In this document: one piece after another, positions 24,613 to 31,820 of the stretch
Position numbering within the stretch: position 1 is the first letter of the stretch
Layout: every line of letters starts with the position of its first letter
Origin: Pseudomonadota bacterium
GTDB taxonomy: Bacteria > Pseudomonadota > Gammaproteobacteria > UBA9339
Length of the DNA: 64,000 nucleotides
Reading direction: 5' to 3'
NCBI GenBank assembly: GCA_021781615.1
Contig: JAJXWM010000002.1
Location: forward strand, 62,001-126,000
Translations under genes and position numbers: made by a program
The notes under the pieces: model-generated
Database searches by the model: none
Told to the model about the DNA's origin: nothing
The model's input: only the letters and a program-made list of their open reading frames with translations

Positions 24613-26899
24613 GGTTAATTATTGTTTACTTTCTTTGTCATTTTTGTTTTTCCCTGTGGCTTTACATGCTTTTGACAACATAAGAAATATACCAGAAAGA
24701 AATCCTTATTTTACTGGACGGGAGATATATCTGAATGATATGCATAAAATACTCCAAAAATATGGCAAAGTTTATTTAACAGGATATGGCGGTATAGGAA
24801 AAACCCAGTTAGCAAAAGAATATAGTTATATTCATGAAAAGGAATATGACCTAATATGGTGGTTTGATTTAAAAAATAATCTAGTAATTCAATATGAAAA
24901 CTTATTGGCTCATTTAAGCAATGATAAAAGATTTACAGATTTGTTGCATATCAAAGCTAAGGATATTTCGCCTAATGTTATTATAGATTTTACTAATTCG
25001 CTATTATCGAGATATAGATGTAAGTGGTTGTTGATATTTGATAATGTATCAAATAATAAAGGCATAAAACTTCCCATAACCAGAACATTCGGACACAATA
25101 TAATTATAACCACAAGAGAAAAACCGGGTTTTGGAAGTAACGTTTTAACAGTTGGGCTTTTTACTAATAAAGAATCAGAACGGTATTTATTTAAAATTCA
25201 TCCTAAAGAAAAACAAACAGAAATTATAAAATTACGTAATATCTTACGTGATTATCCTTTAGCTTTGGCACAAGTTAGTGAGGAAATATTAATGTATCAA
25301 AACGGTATTGCTCCATATTTAACAAAACCGCACCCCAAGCCAATGGATATGCGCTCAGATATTACTCAGGAATATGGCCATAATTATCATGAGGTATTAG
25401 AACATACACTTATGGATATTGAACAAGAAGACAAAAAGGCAGCGATGGTGCTCGTTATGTTGGCATTGCTGAAAACAGATATTCCTAAAAAATTTTTAAA
25501 AGAAGTTTTTGGGGATAAAATAGAGGATAAAATAATTACCTTAAGTAAATATGGGGTTATAGAAATAGTCACTCAAGAAAATTCTCAACTTTTGTGTATT
25601 CATGATGTCATAAGAGACATGGCGATTGAAAGATTTAACCGTAAAAATGCGGCATATAAAAAAGAGATCATTCTCGTCTTGAGCAAGCACTTAAGCACTT
25701 TTTACTCAGAAAAAAAATTTCAATATCTAAACAAGTTGGATGTCATTAATGTCCAAATAGCACCATTATACACATTTATAGATGTGGCACTACAAAATAA
25801 TGTTGTTGATGAAGAAATAATAAACTTGGTAATTATTGCCTTAACATTAAATCAATCGTTATTCAATAGGTATGCTAATTATGAATTATATCAACAACTA
25901 GCTAATAAAGTATATAGCATCAACTTAAATAACATAACTGCTACCAAAAAAGCCTTATTGTATTCAAACTTAATATACTTAGATCTAATACTTGAAACAG
26001 AAGAAAGCTTTTCGAGTTTTGAAAAAGAGATAATACGTTTGTCGCATTTACTAGAAAATAACAATAATTACGAAGAGCTATTCTGTGTATATACTTACTT
26101 AACCCAGCTTTACTTATTTGTAGGGGATTTAGAAGAATCAAAAAAATATGCAGAAAAAGCCAAAAATATTATAAGCTATGCTAAAAATTGTCTGGCTCAA
26201 TTGCGATATTGGTATGTTGTTGCGTGCTTAAGCTACGATCTTACGGATATAGATGCCGGGATAGCTGCCCTTCATAATTATGAAAAACTTAACAACCGGT
26301 TATCGACTAATACAGTCGGTAAATTGCTTGCTAAGAGTCTTGAGATAGAATTTACAGTTATGCTTGGGCAAAAAGAAGTGGTTAAAAAAGAGTTAGAGGA
26401 TACAATAAAATACGCTGCAGTATATTATAATGGTATGCCGTCATCCTTTATAGGTAATTTAAAGCTTATTAAAGCCTTAATCTATTTTCGGCACAGCCAA
26501 TACGAACTAGCAAAAAAACAATGCGTCCTTGCTCTTAACACAATAGATGAAGAGCTGGGTAAAAATATGATATCTTTATATCAAGCTCATGTTCATTTTA
26601 CACTAGGAGAAATTTACGAGAAACAAGGATATTATAATCATGCCTTAAAAAAATATACGGAGGTTTTAAAATTTTATAATAGGAGGTCTTGTGGAAAGGT
26701 TATAAGTATGTATGAATATGGAAAGCTCTTAGCTAATTTGAGTACTATTTGTTATAAGACAAAAAATTTTATTGAATCTAAATCCTATTTCCAGAAGCTT
26801 ATAACAAATTTTGGTTTGGAGCATGAACTTGTTAAGAAATTAATAAAAAATTTTTCAGTTGAATATATGTATCAAATTGGTAATTTTAAACTAAGCTAA
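24602..26899 (+). CDS. STAND/NB-ARC NTPase with TPR repeats and an N-terminal signal peptide
   Basis: 765 residues. A Sec-type signal peptide (basic start, CLLSLSFLFFPVALHA) precedes IPERNPYFTGRE, the usual beginning of bacterial NB-ARC/TPR proteins. P-loop GYGGIGKTQLAKEY at ~61-74, Walker B WLLIFDNVS near 145, sensor-like IIITTRE near 172, and a GLPLA-like DYPLALAQ near 221. From ~450 to the end the chain is helical with TPR-like units (for example GEIYEKQGYYNHALKKYTEVL near 680-700). STAND proteins are ATP-driven switches that oligomerise on sensing a ligand; bacterial ones include antiphage Avs proteins. An exported NB-ARC is odd because ATP is scarce outside the cytoplasm: it could be a secreted effector, or the hydrophobic start could be a membrane anchor. 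Confidence 0.85.
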   Translation: MKNKVNYCLLSLSFLFFPVALHAFDNIRNIPERNPYFTGREIYLNDMHKILQKYGKVYLTGYGGIGKTQLAKEYSYIHEKEYDLIWWFDLKNNLVIQYENLLAHLSNDKRFTDLLHIKAKDISPNVIIDFTNSLLSRYRCKWLLIFDNVSNNKGIKLPITRTFGHNIIITTREKPGFGSNVLTVGLFTNKESERYLFKIHPKEKQTEIIKLRNILRDYPLALAQVSEEILMYQNGIAPYLTKPHPKPMDMRSDITQEYGHNYHEVLEHTLMDIEQEDKKAAMVLVMLALLKTDIPKKFLKEVFGDKIEDKIITLSKYGVIEIVTQENSQLLCIHDVIRDMAIERFNRKNAAYKKEIILVLSKHLSTFYSEKKFQYLNKLDVINVQIAPLYTFIDVALQNNVVDEEIINLVIIALTLNQSLFNRYANYELYQQLANKVYSINLNNITATKKALLYSNLIYLDLILETEESFSSFEKEIIRLSHLLENNNNYEELFCVYTYLTQLYLFVGDLEESKKYAEKAKNIISYAKNCLAQLRYWYVVACLSYDLTDIDAGIAALHNYEKLNNRLSTNTVGKLLAKSLEIEFTVMLGQKEVVKKELEDTIKYAAVYYNGMPSSFIGNLKLIKALIYFRHSQYELAKKQCVLALNTIDEELGKNMISLYQAHVHFTLGEIYEKQGYYNHALKKYTEVLKFYNRRSCGKVISMYEYGKLLANLSTICYKTKNFIESKSYFQKLITNFGLEHELVKKLIKNFSVEYMYQIGNFKLS

Positions 26900-26916
26900 G
26901 TCACTACTTGGTTGTG

Positions 26917-26932
26917 TGGGGGTATGCCCCCA
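26917..26932. terminator. GC-rich hairpin between convergent genes
   Basis: TGGGGG TATG CCCCCA forms a perfect 6-bp stem with a tetraloop, in the 60-base gap between the STAND gene (plus) and the peptidase gene (minus). There is no T-run directly after it on either strand, so it may slow rather than terminate transcription. Confidence 0.5.
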
Positions 26933-26959
26933 AATACCAAAAAAATTAGCTGCTATGCT

Positions 26960-28999
26960 CTACCATAGCTTAACTATTTTCTTTTCAGGAATGACCATGT
27001 CATCACCAGGTTTACAATTATAGGCTTTTCTGAAACCAAGCTGATGTTTTATTTGTTCATTAACTCTTGCATACCCTAGAGAATGCGGATTGGTCTTCAA
27101 CCTTAGTTTCATGGCCCCTTTTCTTTGTGTTTCACACCATAACCTTGCAAATTGAAGAAAAAATCTTCGTTTCAATTCTTGTTTATTATCGTTGCCATTA
27201 GGGAAAGCCGCCTGATAAGCTATGCTTAGTCCAACTAAATCTCCTATATTTTCCCCAAGAGTAAATTTACCATCATGGCCTACTTTATTAAATTGGATAG
27301 TTAAATATTGTGTTTTTTTATCGAAAATTTTCTTATCTTTAGGAGTCATCCATGGTTTAAAAGCTCCATCAGCGTTAAAATTACTACCATGATTATCTAT
27401 TGCATGGCCAAGTTCATGCCCGATAAGAACTCCAATTGCGCCTAGATTTACTTCCTCCGGTTCATTAGGATCATAAAAAGGATATTGTAAAATTCCTATA
27501 GGGAAAATAAGTTGAACATATAATTGATTATAATAAGCATTCACGGTTAACGGCCCCATATCCCAACGATTAATATTTATTGGTCCATTTAGCTCTTTAA
27601 GCTCTTTATCCATTAACAATTTTGCTAGTTTATAATTGTTTGCTATAGGAGTATATGTTGTATAATTAGTTCTGGGGTTAAAATCCCATTCTTCTTCATT
27701 GCTTGGGCTAACTAGTGATAATTTGATATTCTTTATTTTTCTTACAGCTTCCTTTTTGGTATTAGGTTCAAGCCAAGTATTAGCCTCTAATTGTGCAAGC
27801 AAGGTATTTCTAATTTTTTCAATTGAAGTGATAAATTTTTCCTTGGGAAAGTTAGGAAAAACCTTGGGAAGAAGAATAAAATCTATTTCTTTTTCAAAAT
27901 CAGCCATAACGTGGTTGGTACAACGTTCCTGTCTGTCTGATCTTTTATTTGGTCCGTTTAAATATCTTTTATTAAACTCAAACTTTTTATCAAAAAATTC
28001 AGGATAAGCATCATCCATAATTGGGGATAGTTGGAAATACAGGTAAATACTTTTTAATTCCTCAAGAGATGCGGTATTTAATTTTCTATTTAAAAACTCC
28101 ATAGCTTGGTTACCTATAATATCTCTTATTACAACATGCCCAGGGATAATTGTTAAAAATTTTTCTAACTTCAAATAAGGATTTTTTTTGACTAACTCTT
28201 CTCTAGTTATTTTGGTTCGCGAATAAATAAGCCCTTTAATTTCAGGTGGAGTTGGGTATCTTTGCGCTAGCTCTGCTTCAAAATTAAATACCCACTTGGT
28301 TCTTTGGTTTGGTGACTTAACTTCAGCACTGATAAAAAATTGTTTTATCAACTTTTTAAGATCTTTAGTCATTATTTTGTTTTTGTAATAACTTTTTTCT
28401 GGTAAGCTCATAAGATGAATATCGAAATACATGTCATTATAATTAGGCTTATCTAAATTTGGTACTTTGGTATTGAAACTAATAAAACTTAATTGTACAG
28501 GATTTGTAATATTTTTGGCAATTAGATTAAGGAATTCTTCTTTAGTCTTAATCTTTTCCAGCATCTCTTTGGTTTGTTTGACTAAGGTTCGTTCTTCTTT
28601 TTGTCTGCTTTGTTGATTCATACAGGCTAAATAATAGTTCTTCAATTCGCTCTCTATTTCTGATTCGGGACTTTTATTCGCTAAGTTTGAAAGATATTTT
28701 TTCTTAATTGCTAGCAGCCGTTCCTCTGAGTCGTCAAAAGCAAACATATGAATAGAACGGTCCTCGCGCAATTTAAAGCTACTAATAACGGAAGAACAAG
28801 CATACTCGTAAAAATTATTACAAGGGCTCACGGATTCATTTATCGGGTATTCACGTCTGTCTGGAATTGCTGATGAGAGTGTAGATGTTGTGGCTGAAGA
28901 TGCGGGAGAAACATTGTTTGCGTAGCAATCTGAGATAAACAAAATCATTATTAAAAGTAATACGCATGAAAAAATAGTTTTCTTTTGAGTAAATAACAT
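26960..28999 (-). CDS. M13 (neprilysin/PepO) family zinc metallopeptidase, secreted
   Basis: 679 residues with a signal peptide (VLLLIMILFISDCYA). N-terminal M13 features: a CNNFYEYACSS motif at ~60. Catalytic core: NAYYNQLYVQLIFPIGIL, then zinc-binding IGHELGHAID (HExxH at ~528-532) and ENIGDLVG (third ligand Glu ~580). M13 enzymes cleave small peptides in the periplasm or outside; bacterial members are often virulence-linked. The end, GDDMVIPEKKIVKLW, keeps the terminal CxW-like Trp but has lost the usual penultimate Cys (K/V instead), so the normal C-terminal disulphide cannot form in the standard way. Length fits the family. Convergent with the STAND gene, divergent from nothing nearby; the HTH gene at 29021 lies upstream on the same strand, 21 bases away. 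Confidence 0.93.
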   Translation of the reverse strand: MLFTQKKTIFSCVLLLIMILFISDCYANNVSPASSATTSTLSSAIPDRREYPINESVSPCNNFYEYACSSVISSFKLREDRSIHMFAFDDSEERLLAIKKKYLSNLANKSPESEIESELKNYYLACMNQQSRQKEERTLVKQTKEMLEKIKTKEEFLNLIAKNITNPVQLSFISFNTKVPNLDKPNYNDMYFDIHLMSLPEKSYYKNKIMTKDLKKLIKQFFISAEVKSPNQRTKWVFNFEAELAQRYPTPPEIKGLIYSRTKITREELVKKNPYLKLEKFLTIIPGHVVIRDIIGNQAMEFLNRKLNTASLEELKSIYLYFQLSPIMDDAYPEFFDKKFEFNKRYLNGPNKRSDRQERCTNHVMADFEKEIDFILLPKVFPNFPKEKFITSIEKIRNTLLAQLEANTWLEPNTKKEAVRKIKNIKLSLVSPSNEEEWDFNPRTNYTTYTPIANNYKLAKLLMDKELKELNGPININRWDMGPLTVNAYYNQLYVQLIFPIGILQYPFYDPNEPEEVNLGAIGVLIGHELGHAIDNHGSNFNADGAFKPWMTPKDKKIFDKKTQYLTIQFNKVGHDGKFTLGENIGDLVGLSIAYQAAFPNGNDNKQELKRRFFLQFARLWCETQRKGAMKLRLKTNPHSLGYARVNEQIKHQLGFRKAYNCKPGDDMVIPEKKIVKLW

Positions 29000-29020
29000 T
29001 AATTATTACCTTGTTCGTTG

Positions 29021-29440
29021 TTATAGTCGACAACTAATAAACCAATTAGCAAACTCTTTATCTAACGAACCTTTTTTTATAGAATACATATATATTTCAC
29101 ATACGGCGTTAAAAAAATCTTCTAATTTTTTCGGGCCACTATTTTTGCTTGCAAAAGTCTTTAGTAAATATTCTACCGCTTCAAAAAATATATCTTTTCT
29201 AGTAATGGCTGTATTGTAATTTTGATAATCATTTTTTTTGCCAATCAATTCATCAATGCTAACATTTAACACATTAGAAATTTTTATAATTGAATCGATG
29301 CCTGGATTTTTAGACTTGTTGTGTAAAAAATTACTAATAAAATTTTTATGGAGTCCTGCCTCTCTTTCGAGCCAGCTTATTGATAAGCCTTTTTGTTTTA
29401 CCAGACCCACTATATTTTGTTTTAACTGATGTTGTACCAT
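29021..29440 (-). CDS. XRE-family transcriptional regulator
   Basis: 139 residues from ATG 29440 (MVQHQLKQNI). The N-terminal ~65 residues are a clear HTH_3 domain: IVGLVKQKGLSISWLEREAG, recognition region LHKNFISNFLHNKS, and NPGIDSIIKISNVLNVSIDELIG. The C-terminal half is helical and unassigned. Located directly upstream of the M13 peptidase on the same strand and divergent from the gene at 29670, with ~230 bases between. It probably represses one or both neighbours; no operator can be named with confidence. Confidence 0.88.
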   Translation of the reverse strand: MVQHQLKQNIVGLVKQKGLSISWLEREAGLHKNFISNFLHNKSKNPGIDSIIKISNVLNVSIDELIGKKNDYQNYNTAITRKDIFFEAVEYLLKTFASKNSGPKKLEDFFNAVCEIYMYSIKKGSLDKEFANWFISCRL

Positions 29441-29669
29441 ACATTTTTAGTAAATATATTGATTTTTTTCCATATATATACTATCATCGAGATAGTATTA
29501 TAACAAAAGCTCAAATTAATATGGTTAAAAAGTTAACATAATTTGAGTAAAACAAGCGTAATACCCATGAATAAAAATATCAGCCAGTTTATTGCAAAAG
29601 GCTACCATACTACTGCATGGCTGTCACTATTTATCCTGTCAAATAGATCCTACCAGTGAGAAATGGAAA

Positions 29670-30035
29670 ATGAAGCAAACTAACCTAAATAAAACCCTAG
29701 CATATTCAACGGCTAGATATCACATAGATCAAAGCAGTAAACCAGTAAATATATTGCAGAAAAATATATGTGCAACAGATATTGATTTACTACAGAAGTA
29801 TGTTGCAAATATTGATAATTATTTGGCCATAGATGTTATTCAAAAAATACTTAAAAAATTTTTAATTGAAACCGATATGACAAAAGAAGATATAGCTAAG
29901 GAATTAGACATCAGTATGGCAAACCTGGAGGATTTGCTATACGGAAAATCTTTATATTTAGTTCCTAAAATTAATTTGCCTTTATGCCAGCTTTTTTGTA
30001 GTGAAATTAAATTTAATTGGCGCAAAAATGTTTAG
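29670..30035 (+). CDS. Small HTH-like regulator
   Basis: 121 residues if started at ATG 29670 (MKQTNLNKTL); the frame is open to a TTG at 29592. The C-terminal ~55 residues resemble an XRE-type HTH (DMTKEDIAKELDISMANLEDLLYGK). The N-terminal part is not recognised. Part of a run of small regulators upstream of the replication genes; could work with the divergent XRE protein. Confidence 0.65.
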   Translation: MKQTNLNKTLAYSTARYHIDQSSKPVNILQKNICATDIDLLQKYVANIDNYLAIDVIQKILKKFLIETDMTKEDIAKELDISMANLEDLLYGKSLYLVPKINLPLCQLFCSEIKFNWRKNV

Positions 30036-30294
30036 ATATCTAAGGATTTAATAAACTTGGTTTTTGAAGAAAAGGCAAAAAATAGCCACTATAAATGGAC
30101 TGTTAGATCAAAATAAGCTTCTCTCAATGTTGTCAAGACGAGTATCAACACTGGTTTTTACTTAAGCTAAGCTGTCTGATTTACGAGAAATGATCTCATT
30201 ACGTATCACGTTTTATTAGTAATATAGCCTCTTAATAGAGATTTGCGCCAGATGGTTTAGCTCAAGTTAATTTTAGCTAAGCAGGAGCGTAACT

Positions 30295-30828
30295 ATGAGA
30301 AATATTATTCCAGACATAACCTCGTTGTCCCAATATATTGAAGTACAAAATAATGATCCGGAGCATCTTCGTCCTACTTGTTGTCCTTACTGCGGCAACG
30401 AGGGTTTATGGCGACATGGACATTATGACCGAAAAGCTAGCCGTAAAAATATATCAGAAGTTCCAAACCCAGTTTCTATTTATCGATATTTTTGTCCCCA
30501 TTGTCATAGAACATGCTCAACTCTCCCTGAGTGTATCCCACAAAACAAATGGTATCTATGGGACATTCAGCAGATAGTTTTGCTATTAAGCTTTATTGGC
30601 AAAAGTTTAGTAGTTATAGCAAAAAAGACCACATTATCACGACGTACTATAAGTCGCTGGATAAATCACTTCAAAAAACATTTACAAAACCATAAAGAAG
30701 TACTTTGCAAAGAAGTTGGTGATTTAAGCATAGCCCTAGGTTTTTCCGATTTTTGGTTATCTTGTTTAAACAAAGTTTCTCTATCTAGGGCGATGTTCCT
30801 CTACTACGCGGTGAAAATTAAAATTTAA
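30295..30828 (+). CDS. Zinc-ribbon plus HTH protein resembling the N-terminal part of an IS transposase
   Basis: 177 residues, CAGGAG before ATG. Two Cys pairs, CCPYCG (~34-39) and FCPHCHRTC (~63-71), form a zinc ribbon, followed by an HTH (GKSLVVIAKKTTLSRRTISRWINHF ~100-125). This is the N-terminal plan of several transposases, but the DDE catalytic part is absent and no terminal inverted repeats are visible, so I read it as a domesticated or stand-alone DNA-binding protein rather than an active insertion sequence. The C-terminal ~35 residues are of unknown type. It sits among the regulators before the replication/transfer operon. Confidence 0.65.
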   Translation: MRNIIPDITSLSQYIEVQNNDPEHLRPTCCPYCGNEGLWRHGHYDRKASRKNISEVPNPVSIYRYFCPHCHRTCSTLPECIPQNKWYLWDIQQIVLLLSFIGKSLVVIAKKTTLSRRTISRWINHFKKHLQNHKEVLCKEVGDLSIALGFSDFWLSCLNKVSLSRAMFLYYAVKIKI

Positions 30829-30934
30829 GGATTCAAATTTATGGTAATGACCAACATAGTTTGCGCAATTACTTAGTCTAAAAATATGTGTTTTACTTAT
30901 CCGCTCAAAAATTTTTTTATAGTGGTAGATTATT

Positions 30935-31324
30935 ATGGATCTCTTATTACAGTATCTCTCTTATTTACAAACTGAAAAACCGGGTTCTCCGCTTCGTAAA
31001 AAACATAATTTGCTTAGTGAGGATTTCAAAGCTCCTAATAACTTTGATGCATCCTTAAAAGAAAAAGCAACGAAGAGTCCTTATAAGTTAAAAAGCAGAT
31101 ATCGAGGTATATATTTTACGAATCGCGAGGCTAAATGCACTAAGTTATTGTTGAGAGGCAAAACAATTATTGAAATTGCAACTATCTTAAACCTTTCTCA
31201 GAATACAGTTAAAGACTATATAAAAAGGGTAAAAGTTAAAGTTAATTGTTATGATAAACCTGGATTAATTGATTACCTGCGTACTAATCGAATTACCAAA
31301 AAAAATAAACTTTTAAGCCGATAG
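30935..31324 (+). CDS. LuxR/FixJ-type HTH regulator
   Basis: 129 residues. The C-terminal half is a LuxR-type HTH: FTNREAKCTKLLLRGKTIIE, then IATILNLSQNTVKDYIKRVK (residues ~66-105), with the conserved E, the G of RGKT and the TVK of the recognition helix. The N-terminal ~60 residues have no receiver or autoinducer domain that I recognise. Weak ribosome-binding site. Probably a transcriptional activator; its position 185 bases before the leader gene of the replication/transfer operon makes it a candidate for acting on the shared 24-bp element. Confidence 0.8.
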   Translation: MDLLLQYLSYLQTEKPGSPLRKKHNLLSEDFKAPNNFDASLKEKATKSPYKLKSRYRGIYFTNREAKCTKLLLRGKTIIEIATILNLSQNTVKDYIKRVKVKVNCYDKPGLIDYLRTNRITKKNKLLSR

Positions 31325-31431
31325 TTGGATATCTCACCTAAAATTAAATTTAAATAAAAAGCAAAAAATGGAACGTTTTTTCTTTGGAGTCGAGCTAGAA
31401 GCCCTGAAAATTATGGCTGTAAAATTTTTTA

Positions 31432-31470
31432 AGGGGTGGCAAAACCTTTTTACACTTTTTTTACTAAAAT
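31432..31470 (+). promoter_or_regulatory. Shared 24-bp element and -10 hexamer of the replication/transfer promoter
   Basis: The 24 bases at 31432-31455 are identical, in the same orientation relative to the downstream gene, to the xis/int promoter element. After the same 10-base spacer (C, seven Ts, AC) comes TAAAAT at 31465-31470, 38 bases before the ATG at 31509. The -35 position (AAACCT) is far from consensus, which suggests activator dependence. Confidence 0.75.
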
Positions 31471-31508
31471 CATCTCAGAGTAAAAAGTAATTTTGTGGAG
31501 ATGAAAAA

Positions 31509-31778
31509 ATGAAAACATTTAAAGGTTCTATAGCAATAAGTGCTGCGGCTTTATTAAAAGCAGCGAAAATAATCGGTTCTGAAAGAATGCTAGCAGCGAA
31601 AATTGGTGTAAGTAGACAAAATATTCAATATTGGAGAGCCGGCGCTTTGTTGCCCTATAACAAAGCAGTAGAGACCAGTATGGCTACTAATGGCAAGGTA
31701 GGTCTAGATGATCTACGTCCAGACCTTAAAGATCTGAACAAAAAGTTGATAGCATTTTTTTCAAAATATACTGATTAA
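31509..31778 (+). CDS. YdaS/Cro-like HTH protein, first gene of the replication/transfer operon
   Basis: 89 residues. SAAALLKAAKIIGSERMLAA and KIGVSRQNIQYWRAGALLPY form a Cro/YdaS-type HTH (residues ~10-45), the rest being a helical tail. GTGGAG ribosome-binding site eight bases upstream. YdaS-like proteins control early operons of phages and mobile elements, usually beside replication genes, as here (43 bases before the initiator). Likely an autoregulator of this operon. Confidence 0.82.
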   Translation: MKTFKGSIAISAAALLKAAKIIGSERMLAAKIGVSRQNIQYWRAGALLPYNKAVETSMATNGKVGLDDLRPDLKDLNKKLIAFFSKYTD

Positions 31779-31820
31779 TAAAGATAAGAATTAGCTTCTA
31801 AAAGCTTTTCTTGACAAACC

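Noticed and set aside
30250-30285. tRNA-like string (GCCAGATGGTTTAGCTCA) before the zinc-ribbon gene
   Set aside because: It resembles the 5' end of tRNA-Phe for ~16 bases, but the D-arm and anticodon parts do not follow and no acceptor partner exists; likely chance, so not called as an attachment remnant.
30295-30828. Intact insertion sequence
   Set aside because: Zinc ribbon and HTH are present but there is no DDE core, no terminal inverted repeats and no target duplication visible.
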